Of a stretch of DNA of 64,000 nt, positions 5,771-14,533 are shown one piece after another. The notes beneath the pieces are model-generated. The model was not told the DNA's origin. It ran no database searches and worked only from the letters and a program-made list of their open reading frames with translations. The first letter of the stretch is position 1; each line of letters starts with the position of its first letter. This stretch comes from Patescibacteria group bacterium (lineage in GTDB: Bacteria > Patescibacteriota > Patescibacteriia > 2-12-FULL-60-25): contig JAGOUY010000007.1 of assembly GCA_018061025.1 (NCBI GenBank), positions 1 to 64,000 of the forward strand. Direction: 5' to 3'. Made by a program: the position numbers and the translations under genes.

Positions 5771-6568
5771 ATGTCTCACAGCGGGTTCGTCTATCAGGGC
5801 GGCAAGGTGATCGTAAGTGTGGTGGCGTATACGCATCCGGAGGGGATTCCGGCGCGGTTCTGTGTGGGGCTGATTTCGGCCGTGCAGTTTTCTCGCGAGA
5901 TCCCTTCTTCCTCGGTCGAGATTCGGATTATCGATCCTTCTCCTATTGCGAATTACTGCAATGGATGGAAGCGGAATGATGCGTTTCAGGATATCGTGGT
6001 GGACTTTCTCACGAAGCAGCGTGTCGAGTTCTTCTTCGACCGGGCGGAAGAGGTGACGGAAGAGAGTCTCAAGATTCTTGAAGATGTCGGTCGGGTACTC
6101 GAATCTTCATCCGATCAAGCGGTGAGAGAAATGGTCGGACGGATTAAGGACTCTGGGCGGAGGCATGGAGGCGCAGAAGGGGAGAGAAATGCGCTTCTCT
6201 ATATGGCTGCCCATCCTTTTTCGTGGCTCGATATGTATCATCCGTTGATTTGGCGGAGGAGCTACTCGCCTGAAGCCTATCAGTTCGTGAACATGATGAG
6301 CAAAGCGGAGAGCCGTTTTACGCTGATCCGAAAGTCTCTTAAAGAGCGGTTGCAGCTCGCCTCCGGCATCACGCCTACAGAGAGCTATATGACGTTGTGT
6401 AATACCCCCTGCTATATCCCTCTTCCTCGCGAGCCTCTCTTTCCTGACTTCGTGCAGAGTGGATATGCCGCTTGTTTGGAGCGCTATAGAGCCTTGAAGG
6501 GTGTGTCTGAGAACCATCGTCGTGCCTTGCGTGACTTTGAGGCGCTCGCTCCTTTTCTGTCTGAGTAG
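5771..6568 (+). CDS. Hypothetical protein under the TrpR-like operator
   Basis: A 265-aa soluble protein I cannot place. The start is well supported by AAGGAG 6 nt before ATG. It opens with beta-rich sequence (residues about 10-55, ending VEIRIIDPSPIA), continues with two acidic helical stretches (about 75-120), then an aromatic/His-rich core with MAAHPFSWLDMYHPLIW (about 150-166), and a C-terminal Cys/Pro segment. No signal peptide, TM helix or known catalytic motif is visible. It has its own regulated promoter and a 180-nt leader containing a CCGGT/ACCGG hairpin (5722-5738), followed by a strong hairpin at 6583. I considered cyclodipeptide synthase and rejected it. Confidence 0.75.
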   Translation: MSHSGFVYQGGKVIVSVVAYTHPEGIPARFCVGLISAVQFSREIPSSSVEIRIIDPSPIANYCNGWKRNDAFQDIVVDFLTKQRVEFFFDRAEEVTEESLKILEDVGRVLESSSDQAVREMVGRIKDSGRRHGGAEGERNALLYMAAHPFSWLDMYHPLIWRRSYSPEAYQFVNMMSKAESRFTLIRKSLKERLQLASGITPTESYMTLCNTPCYIPLPREPLFPDFVQSGYAACLERYRALKGVSENHRRALRDFEALAPFLSE

Positions 6569-6582
6569 GCTTACTCAGCTTT

Positions 6583-6620
6583 GTTACCCAAAACCTTCGT
6601 GGTCGTTGGTTTTGGGTAAC
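6583..6620 (+). terminator. Perfect 13-bp hairpin between 5771 and 6650 genes
   Basis: GTTACCCAAAACC pairs exactly with GGTTTTGGGTAAC around a 12-nt loop; the following sequence is only moderately T-rich. It probably terminates the 5771 transcript and may be bidirectional. Confidence 0.7.
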
Positions 6621-6649
6621 TTCTTTATGATCCATTTTATCATGTACTT

Positions 6650-7354
6650 ATGAAAACACTTGGTATTTTAGGCGGGGTTGGGCCACAGACAACAGCGGAT
6701 ATTTATCTATCGGTTATTCGAAATCTCAAAGACATCGGGGAGGATACGTATCCACCTATTCTCATATATAATTTGCCCTTTCCATATTCAGTTGAGTACG
6801 ACGCGATTGTGAAAGGGGAGAATTCTGAGAAGATGATCCCGTATCTTGTAGAGGGGGCGAAGATATTGGAAAAGGGAGGAGCAGATTTTGGTATTTTGCC
6901 TTGTAATACATTGCATAAATATATTAATTCTATTCGTGAAGCGGTTCAGATCCCGTTTCTTAGTATCATAGAAGAAGTGGTGACGGTAATAAAAGAAATG
7001 AAGGTCAAAAAAGTTGGAATCTTGGCAAGCCAAACGGCGAATGATAGTAAAATATATGAAAGACCACTTCAGCAAATAGGAGTTGAAGCCGTCTATCCTT
7101 CGCTCTCAGAACAAACGGCTATCAACCAAATCATTATTGAGTTGCTTGGGGGAGGAGCTGTGCCACATCACATGGACCAATTAAAGATGGTCTGTGATGG
7201 CCTTCAGATGCGTGGAGCTCAGGTATTGCTGTTTGCTTGCACGGATCTTCAGATGCTCATCCCCACGATGGCGGGTTATCTTCCGATTATTGATACGACC
7301 ACTCTATTGATCTCAGCTTCCATTCGGGAAATGATAAAACTCGATCATTCCTAG
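6650..7354 (+). CDS. Aspartate/glutamate racemase family protein
   Basis: A 234-aa cofactor-independent racemase (Asp/Glu/hydantoin superfamily). The N-terminal LGILGGVGPQTTADIY and the two catalytic thiols, PCNTLH (Cys ~84) and FACTDLQ (Cys ~196), are in the expected positions for a two-cysteine 1,1-proton-transfer mechanism. Length matches the family. It may supply D-amino acids for peptidoglycan or turn over amino acids; specificity cannot be read. It stands next to the TrpR-regulated gene but behind a terminator hairpin, so co-regulation is doubtful. Confidence 0.88.
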   Translation: MKTLGILGGVGPQTTADIYLSVIRNLKDIGEDTYPPILIYNLPFPYSVEYDAIVKGENSEKMIPYLVEGAKILEKGGADFGILPCNTLHKYINSIREAVQIPFLSIIEEVVTVIKEMKVKKVGILASQTANDSKIYERPLQQIGVEAVYPSLSEQTAINQIIIELLGGGAVPHHMDQLKMVCDGLQMRGAQVLLFACTDLQMLIPTMAGYLPIIDTTTLLISASIREMIKLDHS

Positions 7355-7389
7355 ATGGGCGATGCTATCTTCTTGAAGAGAAGGGGTTA

Positions 7390-9036
7390 TTAAAACGGGA
7401 CGTTTGCGTGAATGGTTTGGGTCACGAAGGGGGGTAATGAAGAAGCTTCTTCCTGCAATGCTCGGATTAGTGGTTGGACTTTGTCGGGTTGAAGCGCATA
7501 GAACAAAACATGAGGGTTACTCACAACTGCTTTTCCCTGGGTAAAGCGTTCTCCAACGAGGATCCAGCTGGCGGGAATGGGGCCACGGGGTAAGGCTTGT
7601 TTATAGATCATGGCTATTTCGGCCTGTTCCTCTTTAAGAATGGCGTCAATGGTTTCTGTGGTCAGTGTTCCCTCGCGCCGGGTTTCAATGATCTTTTTGC
7701 TGCCTACGCCTAACCCCCATACATCGATAATGCGTGCGGCATCTGTGTAGGAAATGGCTCCGATATCGTTGGCGGCAATAATTTTTCCGCGAAAATGACG
7801 CTCTACCGACTGGGCCATCATGCGTTGTTGAGCGGCAATATCCTTCATGGCTAAATGGGTTTGCGCTAAAAGGAGTGAGCCTCGCTGCCATAGCGGCCAT
7901 AAGATCACGGCTCCCACGAGGAGGCAAACAGCATATCTGATTTTTGTTGCGTGCGGTTGATATATGAACTCATGGATCCCTAAATAGACGAGACACAAGA
8001 GGAGTACGACGAGATAGGCTTCGTAGCGATACCAGCCACCGCTGGTTGCGGCTGCTTGTGTATGTACAATGGTTGTTCCGATGATAAGGAGGCTAAGGTG
8101 TTTTTTCCAGCGAGGCAAAACCTTCCAGATCATGAGGGTGAAGAGGAGTGTTGCGAGGATGAGGATAAAGAGGGGGAAATTTTGAACGAAGAGGATACGC
8201 CACTGTTCTTTCGTCGATAACCAAAAAGACTGGACATGGCTTGAGCCAAGATAGGTCTTCATGAGGAGCGAGTGGGGGAGGAAGGTTTCTCCGTGCATTT
8301 TGGCGACTAGCCCCATGACAGTAACGGGAATCGCAGATGAGATGCCAATAAGAATGGCAGACAGGATACGGCGTTCAAAGAGAAGGATTAAGCCTAGAAA
8401 ACCGGCAAGAAAAAGGGTTTCAATGCGAAAGGCACTGGCGAGAAATATCCAAAGACTTATCTGCCACAGGGTCGCGCGGGGTGTTTGAAAGAAGAGTCGT
8501 AACGCAATTAAGACGCAGCCGATATGCACGATGTGCTCCATGCCCGTGTAGGTTAACGAGGGGAGGGAAGTGGCGAGCAAGAGAATCGCAACAAATGTTC
8601 CCGTCATTGCTTCTGAGAAACGGGGACAGAGTATACGTAAAAAAAGAGTTGCTTCTCGGATCACCCATATGCTTGCGAGTACATTTAAAACGAGAGGGAT
8701 GTATTCTAAGTATCCTGGAACTAACCGGGCAAAGGGTGCTAGTAAGAATACCCAGCCGGGGGATGAAGAAGCGTGGGTGAACGTCGTTGCATCTGTTCCC
8801 CATACGCCTGACCAGACGAGATGTTTGGCGTAGGCTAAGTGGATGTAAGCGTCATCCAATCCATAGGTGAATTGGTGCCACGTCCCACCTTCTAATCCCT
8901 GCCAACGATGCCAGATATAGGCTAATCCGAGGATATAGGCCAGGATTGGCATGAGGAGGCTTATCCATGACGATCTAAAAGGCTTGGTCATGAGGAGTAC
9001 TCTATCAGGAACGGAAAAGAGAGCATACGGATCCAT
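7390..9036 (-). CDS. GT-C-type integral membrane glycosyltransferase-like protein
   Basis: About 548 aa from ATG 9036 (a TTG at 9057 and an ATG at 8990 are alternatives). It is strongly hydrophobic with about ten predicted TM helices across the first ~400 residues and a soluble C-terminal domain. The first extracytoplasmic loop carries YGLDDAYIH, the acidic pair typical of GT-C enzymes that use polyprenyl-phosphate sugars (PMT/ArnT-like fold). It likely transfers a sugar to envelope glycan or protein on the outer face; donor and acceptor are unknown. Monocistronic, convergent with the 6650 gene. Confidence 0.72.
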   Translation of the reverse strand: MDPYALFSVPDRVLLMTKPFRSSWISLLMPILAYILGLAYIWHRWQGLEGGTWHQFTYGLDDAYIHLAYAKHLVWSGVWGTDATTFTHASSSPGWVFLLAPFARLVPGYLEYIPLVLNVLASIWVIREATLFLRILCPRFSEAMTGTFVAILLLATSLPSLTYTGMEHIVHIGCVLIALRLFFQTPRATLWQISLWIFLASAFRIETLFLAGFLGLILLFERRILSAILIGISSAIPVTVMGLVAKMHGETFLPHSLLMKTYLGSSHVQSFWLSTKEQWRILFVQNFPLFILILATLLFTLMIWKVLPRWKKHLSLLIIGTTIVHTQAAATSGGWYRYEAYLVVLLLCLVYLGIHEFIYQPHATKIRYAVCLLVGAVILWPLWQRGSLLLAQTHLAMKDIAAQQRMMAQSVERHFRGKIIAANDIGAISYTDAARIIDVWGLGVGSKKIIETRREGTLTTETIDAILKEEQAEIAMIYKQALPRGPIPASWILVGERFTQGKAVVSNPHVLFYALQPDKVQPLIRALQEEASSLPPFVTQTIHANVPF

Positions 9037-9365
9037 GTGCAGCGCGGGACTGGACAAAATCCTGATTTTATGGTTAACTTAGCGAGTTCTGGGGTGGAAG
9101 GCCTTTTCGAGGAAGGTCCTTCCCCCTGGTTCTTGAGTCATGAAAATGTGCTCGGTTGAGCACTTTTATTGTAAAAGGGCATTTGTTTCTTGGCGCTATC
9201 ATCTATCGATTGCGACTCGTCATGTCGCTTGGATGGCTCTTAAAAACAGATGTCCTCTTCCCTCAGGTCCTGAGGCCGTAAAGGACACACCCTTCTTTTT
9301 GGTCGGGTAACTTTATTTTAAATTAAAACCACGTTGTATCCCGTTTAGGATACTTGTTTGTCATT
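9037..9365 (+). other. Structured intergenic region / DEAD-helicase leader
   Basis: No gene seen. It contains GTGCTC-GGTT-GAGCAC followed by a T-rich tract (about 9137-9165, terminator-like), a CTCAGG-TC-CTGAGG stem within TCC...GGA (about 9252-9290), and a perfect hairpin GTATCC/GGATAC (9336-9341 with 9348-9353) that buries the AGGA next to the helicase start. It is AT-rich just before the hairpin (TTATTTTAAATT), which may be promoter sequence. Confidence 0.45.
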
Positions 9366-10751
9366 ATGCATACACGCTCTACTGTTCCTCCCCCTCCTAT
9401 CCCTAAAGCTCCCCCTCTCCCTCCAACCCCTACAACGACGAGCCCAATCTTTTTTGGCCTTGGTCTTGCTCCAGGGTTGCTTGATGCTCTCAGTCAACTC
9501 AAGATTCACACCCCAACGCCAATTCAAGAACGTGCTATCCCTCTTGCGCTTGATGGGAAGGACGTAGTTGGTATTGCTCAAACAGGAACCGGAAAAACTT
9601 TAGCGTTTGGCTTGCCGATGATTCAGCGCTTGGCCCAATCTAAGGGTCAGGGTCTCGTCCTTTTGCCTACGCGCGAACTCGCGATCCAGGTGGAAGAAAA
9701 TCTCCGTCGTATTGGTCGCGCAATTGGATTGCGTACGGCCGTTTTAATTGGAGGTGCGCCCATGAACCCACAGATTCACGCCTTACGTGCCAAGCCACAT
9801 GTCATCATTGCGACTCCTGGACGCTTAGTTGATCACTTGGAACAGAAAACCCTCAATTTGGATCGCGTACATGTACTCGTTCTTGATGAAGCGGATCGCA
9901 TGCTCGACATGGGATTTGCCCCTCAATTGAACAAGATTTTGTTGCGTGTGCCTAAGGAACGCCAGACAATGTTGTTTTCGGCAACCATGCCATCGGAGAT
10001 TACGAAGATGGCGGCAACGCATATGCGTCAACCATTGCGTGTTGAGGTTGCTCCGCAAGGGACCACCGCTGAACGCGTGACGCAAGAAATTTTTATCGTG
10101 AGAAAAGAAGACAAGATTCGTTTGTTGAATCATGTTTTGTCAGAAGTGCGTGGATCGGTGATTGTGTTTTCTCGCACGCGTCATGGCGCTAAAAAAATTA
10201 CCCGCGATGTGCGTGGGATGGGTCATGCGGCGGCTGAAATTCACTCCGACCGTTCTCTGGCTCAGCGTCGTGAAGCATTGGAAGGATTTCGTTCTGGCAA
10301 ATATCGTGTTCTCATTGCAACGGATATTGCTGCACGTGGGATTGATGTGAAGGGGATTGAGTTAGTCATCAACTTCGATCTTCCAGATGATGCGCAAGAT
10401 TACGTGCACCGCATTGGTCGTACGGGTCGCGCCGGGATGGAAGGCCGTGCTATGTCGTTTGCAACGCCTGACCAACGCGGAGATATTCGTATTATTGAGC
10501 GTTTGACGCGCAAGGCAATTCCTCAGACGAACTTACCAGCAGAATTGCCTCCAGCGCCTCCACGCCCAGCCTTTGAAGCGCCAGAACGACCAGAGCGGTC
10601 TGCTCGTCCATTTCGTGGCGGCGCCTCTTCTCAAGGTGCTTCCCGTGGTCGCTTTCGTGATCGGTATGCGACGGCTCCTACAAGTGCGCCTGATACCTAT
10701 GGCAACTATCCACGCCGTCGTGCGAATTCGCCACGCCGTTCTGGGAGATAA
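9366..10751 (+). CDS. DEAD-box ATP-dependent RNA helicase (RhlE/CsdA-like)
   Basis: RNA helicase of ~461 aa with all core motifs: Q-motif region with TPTPIQ, AQTGTGKT (Walker A), PTRELA, TPGRL, DEAD, SAT, VFSRTR, ATDIAARGID, HRIGRTGRAG. The N-terminal ~25 aa are Pro/Thr-rich and the C-terminal ~60 aa are Arg/Gly/Pro-rich, as in RhlE-type proteins, where the tail binds RNA. Likely role: cold-shock RNA remodelling, ribosome assembly or mRNA decay. The start is ambiguous: TTG 9354 is 3 nt from the buried AGGA and ATG 9366 is 15 nt away. Confidence 0.95.
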   Translation: MHTRSTVPPPPIPKAPPLPPTPTTTSPIFFGLGLAPGLLDALSQLKIHTPTPIQERAIPLALDGKDVVGIAQTGTGKTLAFGLPMIQRLAQSKGQGLVLLPTRELAIQVEENLRRIGRAIGLRTAVLIGGAPMNPQIHALRAKPHVIIATPGRLVDHLEQKTLNLDRVHVLVLDEADRMLDMGFAPQLNKILLRVPKERQTMLFSATMPSEITKMAATHMRQPLRVEVAPQGTTAERVTQEIFIVRKEDKIRLLNHVLSEVRGSVIVFSRTRHGAKKITRDVRGMGHAAAEIHSDRSLAQRREALEGFRSGKYRVLIATDIAARGIDVKGIELVINFDLPDDAQDYVHRIGRTGRAGMEGRAMSFATPDQRGDIRIIERLTRKAIPQTNLPAELPPAPPRPAFEAPERPERSARPFRGGASSQGASRGRFRDRYATAPTSAPDTYGNYPRRRANSPRRSGR

Positions 10752-10763
10752 AATAAAATAGTA

Positions 10764-10797
10764 AACCAAAAAGACGAGCAATGCTCGTCTTTTTGGT
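10764..10797. terminator. Bidirectional terminator, near-perfect palindrome
   Basis: AACCAAAAAGACGAGCA and its exact complement flank a single A. Both strands read a GC stem ending in T-runs, so it serves the helicase (+) and the convergent oxidoreductase (-), whose stop codon overlaps its right edge. Confidence 0.92.
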
Positions 10798-11969
10798 TAT
10801 TTGCCGGTCATTTGCCAAAAACGAAGGCGGTAGAGGAAGTTGCGGAGAAAGAGGGCGAAGGGAGTTTCTAAGACGAAATATTTTGCATCGAGGAATCCCG
10901 TATTGCCGACGGTGATGATGTTGCCTTTAGATGCGTAGCTAAATGTTTTTAACGGCTGGTTCTCTAACGTCTTTAAAATATTCTGGGTAACGGTTTTTGC
11001 CATGCGCATGGCGGTTTGCGCGTTCTTTGGAATCACGACATTGCTTTCTCGATAGAGGACGGCATCGCCTGCTCCGAATATATGAGGTGCAATGACAAAG
11101 GTGTGGTCAACAGGAAGATAGCCACCGCGTTCTGTTTGAATGTTGGGCGAGATGTTGAGGTTTGCGGCTTCGATGCCAGCAGTCCAGAGGATGAAGTTGG
11201 CAAAGATCGAGGTTTGGGCGGTCAGGATCTCGCCCTTGTTCATGCCTGTGACGCTCACGCCTGTTTGGACAGAGATGCCTTGACGTTCTAAAGCGATTTT
11301 TGCCCCGTTTACGAGTTTTGAGGGGAAGCCTGGAAGGATTTGTGGTCCGCCTTGGATGAGGGTCCAGGAAAGGTGAGGCTTTAGAGAGGGGAAGTCTTTA
11401 TCGCACGCTGTTTCGACGAAGTGTTTGAGGGCGCAAATGGCTTCGACGCCACTGGGGCCTGCGCCGACGGCGGCAAAGGCGAGGTGGCGTTTTTTTTCTT
11501 GGTCAGATGGGAGTGTCTCGGCCTCTTTTAGGATCGTGCGTACGCGGTCGTGGATGTGGTGGAGGTCTTCTTCGGTTTTGAGGGGGAGGCTGTGGTCTGC
11601 GACGCCTGGGAGGCCGTAGAAGCAAGGTTGGGCGCCTTGGGCGAGTACAAGGGTATCGTAAGAGAGCGTTTCTTTTACTTCGTTTGAGGTGGAGGGGATA
11701 TAGCCGATTTTTTTTGCTTCGCGGTCAATGCTGCTCACGTAGCCTTGGATGAAGGTAAAACCTTCGTCTTTAGCGATGGTGCGAAGATCGGTGCGATAAG
11801 CCTCACGCGGGTATTCGCTGCTTTGAAGAGCATCGATCAAGCGAGGGGTGAAGAGGAATGTATCTTTTGCGTCGATTAAAGTAATTGAAAGAGAGGGTTT
11901 TTGTTTGCGGAGTTGGCGGGCGGTCGAAAGGCCAACGAAGCCGGCGCCGATGATGACAATATGGGGCAT
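10797..11969 (-). CDS. NDH-2-like FAD/NAD(P)H oxidoreductase
   Basis: A 390-aa pyridine nucleotide-disulfide oxidoreductase-fold protein. FAD-binding VIIGAGFVGLSTA at the N-terminus; LAFAAVGAGPSGVEAI in the middle is the NAD(P)H-binding Rossmann motif; GAGDAV near the C-terminus is the second FAD contact. No redox Cys pair, so NADH:quinone oxidoreductase (NDH-2) or another single-electron-acceptor flavoenzyme is most likely. NDH-2 proteins are peripheral membrane enzymes and the C-terminus here is hydrophobic/basic. No respiratory-chain genes are nearby; it could oxidise NADH to balance fermentation. Confidence 0.88.
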   Translation of the reverse strand: MPHIVIIGAGFVGLSTARQLRKQKPSLSITLIDAKDTFLFTPRLIDALQSSEYPREAYRTDLRTIAKDEGFTFIQGYVSSIDREAKKIGYIPSTSNEVKETLSYDTLVLAQGAQPCFYGLPGVADHSLPLKTEEDLHHIHDRVRTILKEAETLPSDQEKKRHLAFAAVGAGPSGVEAICALKHFVETACDKDFPSLKPHLSWTLIQGGPQILPGFPSKLVNGAKIALERQGISVQTGVSVTGMNKGEILTAQTSIFANFILWTAGIEAANLNISPNIQTERGGYLPVDHTFVIAPHIFGAGDAVLYRESNVVIPKNAQTAMRMAKTVTQNILKTLENQPLKTFSYASKGNIITVGNTGFLDAKYFVLETPFALFLRNFLYRLRFWQMTGK

Positions 11970-12073
11970 AGGGGGAGTATAAGTGGGTTTGGGGTTCTGA
12001 TCCAGTCAGAGCGCTAGATGGGGAGGGAAAGAAGAGGGAAAGAAAATACCCGTTTGGAGCGGGTAAGTTCTTT

Positions 12074-12511
12074 TTACCATTCGTATGGTATGTCTGAGAG
12101 GGGGAGGTTGCTGCTTTCTCCTGGAGCGAATACCTCTGAGGAGCAGTTAAGGATATAGGCTGTTGAAGGCAGAAGGTTCTTCCAGGCATAGGCGACTCCT
12201 GGGGGGATGGTAAGGCGTTGGTAGTTATTGTCGCCGAGAAAGACGACATTGGTTTGGCCTTTGGTAGGTGAGCCTTCGCGTAGATCGTGTAGCACGAATT
12301 TTATGCGACCGATGGGAACAGTAAGATTGCCAATGTTTACGCTGTGGAGTTTCCAGCCCTTGGTGACATCTGGATAGACGCAGGAGATGTAGGCTTCTCC
12401 GAATTGGGTAAAGCCGGGAGCGTCTTTGCGAAGGACGTGCATGACTTGTCCGCGTTCGTCGGGGATGATGTTGAGAGGGGTGATGATCACACCTTCAATC
12501 TTGGAAGACAT
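12074..12511 (-). CDS. RmlC-like sugar 3,5-epimerase family protein
   Basis: A 145-aa cupin of the dTDP-4-dehydrorhamnose 3,5-epimerase family. DERGQVMHVLR, KGWKLHSVN and the TIPPGVAYAWKN strand match the family's jelly-roll. It is shorter than classic RmlC (~180 aa) and belongs to the short WxcM/FdtA-like or CDP-sugar epimerase variants. It lies 11 nt downstream of the CDP-glucose 4,6-dehydratase, so it may act on CDP-4-keto-6-deoxyglucose. Confidence 0.82.
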   Translation of the reverse strand: MSSKIEGVIITPLNIIPDERGQVMHVLRKDAPGFTQFGEAYISCVYPDVTKGWKLHSVNIGNLTVPIGRIKFVLHDLREGSPTKGQTNVVFLGDNNYQRLTIPPGVAYAWKNLLPSTAYILNCSSEVFAPGESSNLPLSDIPYEW

Positions 12512-12522
12512 ATTTTATTATT

Positions 12523-13566
12523 TTACATCATCCCATCTGGGAAGGCGTTCACGCCTGATTCTCCAGCTTTTCTTTTGAAGTAGTTGGTGTACCACTCGAC
12601 GGTTTCTGCCATACCCTCTTCGATGGTGAATTGGGTTTTCCAGCCTAAGAGACGCGCGGCTTTTTCGCTGGAAAGAGTTTGTTCTGGAATTTCTGATTTG
12701 GCTTCGTTTAAGATTTTTGGTTTAAGGTCGCTTTTCATGGCTTGTAAGACATGGTCGACAATTGCCAAAGCAGACATCCCGTTGCCGGTGCTGAAATTGA
12801 AGGCTTGGCCGACGATCTCGGGTCGTTCCATGTTTTCAGCGAGCATGATGTAGGCGTCAGCGGCGTCACGAATGAAGAAGTAATCGCGGATGAACTTCCC
12901 ATCGCTGCGGATCAATGGCTGTTCTCCGTGCAAGACGTGGCGGATGGTTTGAGGGATGATGCGTTGCCAGTTGAGGTCGCCTGGGCCGTAGAGGTTGCCG
13001 CAGCGTGTGACACAGACGGGGAGTTTGTAGGTATTAAAATACATCTGACTGATGAGGTCGGTGCAGGATTTGGAGACGTCGTAGGGATGTGTGCCTTTGA
13101 GAGGGGCATCTTCGGTGTAGGGGAGGACGGGTTGGGGGCCGTAGGCTTTGTCGGATGAGGCAACGAGAATTCGTTTTACGGTTGGGTTATTACGGGCAGC
13201 TTCGAGGACATTCACTGTCCCCATGATGTTGGTGCGCAGCGTTGGGAGAGGGGCGCGGTTGCCGACAGGGGCAATAGGTTGCGCACCGACATGAAAAATC
13301 GTGTCTACTTCGTATTCTGCGAGAGCGCGATAGACGGTGTCGTAGTTTTCAAAATCGCCATGTACGATATTGGCTTGTTGGGCCGCTTTTGTTTCGAAGA
13401 AGCGACTGGAAGGCACGTGGTCGCGTTTGAGCATGACTAAGCGTGCGCCCAGGTCGCAGAGCATTTCTGCCAAGGTAGAACCGAGGAGTCCAAATCCGCC
13501 TGTAATGAAGACATTACGGTTATTCCAGAACTGCTTTCGCGCTTGTGAGTAGACGAGTTGTTTCAT
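12523..13566 (-). CDS. rfbG: CDP-glucose 4,6-dehydratase-like SDR
   Basis: A 347-aa extended short-chain dehydrogenase. NAD-binding VFITGGFGLLGS at residues ~19-30, catalytic Ser in ASSDKAYG, YDVSK (Tyr/Lys pair), and NLYGPGDLNWQRIIP, which is characteristic of RfbG-type enzymes. It would convert CDP-glucose to CDP-4-keto-6-deoxyglucose. Directly downstream of the gene that makes CDP-glucose (13674, same strand), which supports the substrate. The alternative is a GDP-mannose or dTDP-glucose dehydratase; the neighbour makes CDP-glucose likelier. Confidence 0.88.
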   Translation of the reverse strand: MKQLVYSQARKQFWNNRNVFITGGFGLLGSTLAEMLCDLGARLVMLKRDHVPSSRFFETKAAQQANIVHGDFENYDTVYRALAEYEVDTIFHVGAQPIAPVGNRAPLPTLRTNIMGTVNVLEAARNNPTVKRILVASSDKAYGPQPVLPYTEDAPLKGTHPYDVSKSCTDLISQMYFNTYKLPVCVTRCGNLYGPGDLNWQRIIPQTIRHVLHGEQPLIRSDGKFIRDYFFIRDAADAYIMLAENMERPEIVGQAFNFSTGNGMSALAIVDHVLQAMKSDLKPKILNEAKSEIPEQTLSSEKAARLLGWKTQFTIEEGMAETVEWYTNYFKRKAGESGVNAFPDGMM

Positions 13567-13630
13567 AAGGATTGTTTGGGACTTTACCGTTTTATTGCCT
13601 CTATCGTCAATGTGGTCAACTTACGATAAA

Positions 13631-13654
13631 CCCCACGACGCAAGTGCCGTGGGG
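13631..13654 (-). terminator. Hairpin between rfbF and rfbG
   Basis: CCCCACG / CGTGGGG stem with a short TTTA tract on the minus strand. It would attenuate rather than fully stop transcription from rfbF into rfbG; no separate rfbG promoter is obvious. Confidence 0.5.
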
Positions 13655-13673
13655 TGGCTATTTTGTGTAAGAA

Positions 13674-14480
13674 TTATTCGGACCAGATCTTCCACTTTGG
13701 ATCGTCTTTCCAAAGAGCTTCTAGATCCTCCTTGTCCTTGTAGGTATCCATGCTGTGCCAGAACCCTTCGTGGGGAAAAACCGAGATTTTTTGGTCGCGG
13801 CTGGCGTCGATGAGGGCTTCTTCCACCATCTGGTTAGGTTTGCAGTAGGAGAGGAAGTTTTTATGCAAGACCATGAATCCGCCGTTTGTATAGTCCGGGA
13901 GGCGAGGTTTTTCGGTGAACTGGGTGATCACGTGGTTTTCGTTGTGGTTTAACAAGCCGTATTTAGATTTTGGGTGGATACCGGTGATGGTTCCAAACAC
14001 GTCATGGTCGGCATGTTTTTGATTGTGGAAATCGTGTAATTCATGCAGGTTGACGTTGGAGACGCCGTCTCCGTACGTGAGCATGAAATGATCGCCTTCG
14101 ATGTATTTTGACGCGATGAGGAGGCGTTCGCCGGTAAGGGTGGATGGCCCTGTTTCGGCAAAGGTGATGCGAAAATCTTCGTCATCATCCGTATTTAAGA
14201 GGGTGGTGGTGTTGGTTTTTAAATCTAAACGAAAATCCTTGGATAAGTGCTTATGATTTAAGAAATAATCCTTAATTTGGCTGCCGCGATAGCCAAGACA
14301 GAGGATGAAATCTTTGTAGCCATAATGGGCATAGATTTTCATGATGTGCCACAAAATTGGCTTCCCACCAATTTCTACCATTGGCTTCGGCTTAAACTCG
14401 GTTTCTTCGCGTAGGCGAGTGCCGGTTCCTCCGCATAAAATCACGACGGGAATAGCTTGACGGATGGAGGATGCGCTCAT
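13674..14480 (-). CDS. rfbF: Glucose-1-phosphate cytidylyltransferase
   Basis: A 268-aa nucleotidyltransferase (GT-A-like fold). VVILCGGTGTRLREETEFKPKPMVEIGGKP is the nucleotide-binding signature as found in RfbF (split here by residue ranges 12-41), with later YGDGVSNVNL and GFWHSMDTYKD typical of this family. Reaction: CTP + glucose-1-phosphate to CDP-glucose, the first step to CDP-6-deoxy- and dideoxyhexoses used in surface glycans. It heads the minus-strand cluster with 12523 and 12074. Confidence 0.94.
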   Translation of the reverse strand: MSASSIRQAIPVVILCGGTGTRLREETEFKPKPMVEIGGKPILWHIMKIYAHYGYKDFILCLGYRGSQIKDYFLNHKHLSKDFRLDLKTNTTTLLNTDDDEDFRITFAETGPSTLTGERLLIASKYIEGDHFMLTYGDGVSNVNLHELHDFHNQKHADHDVFGTITGIHPKSKYGLLNHNENHVITQFTEKPRLPDYTNGGFMVLHKNFLSYCKPNQMVEEALIDASRDQKISVFPHEGFWHSMDTYKDKEDLEALWKDDPKWKIWSE

Positions 14481-14533
14481 AGGATAAGGATGTTTTTTGG
14501 CTAATTTTAGTATGTTAGGAAAGCGCGCCTGCT

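Noticed and set aside
5771-6568. Cyclodipeptide synthase
   Set aside because: The N-terminal G-S-x-x-N-x-y-f/s active-site motif and the Y...E.P pattern are missing.
12584-13158. Long plus-strand ORFs opposite rfbG
   Set aside because: Shadow frames of a convincing minus-strand enzyme.
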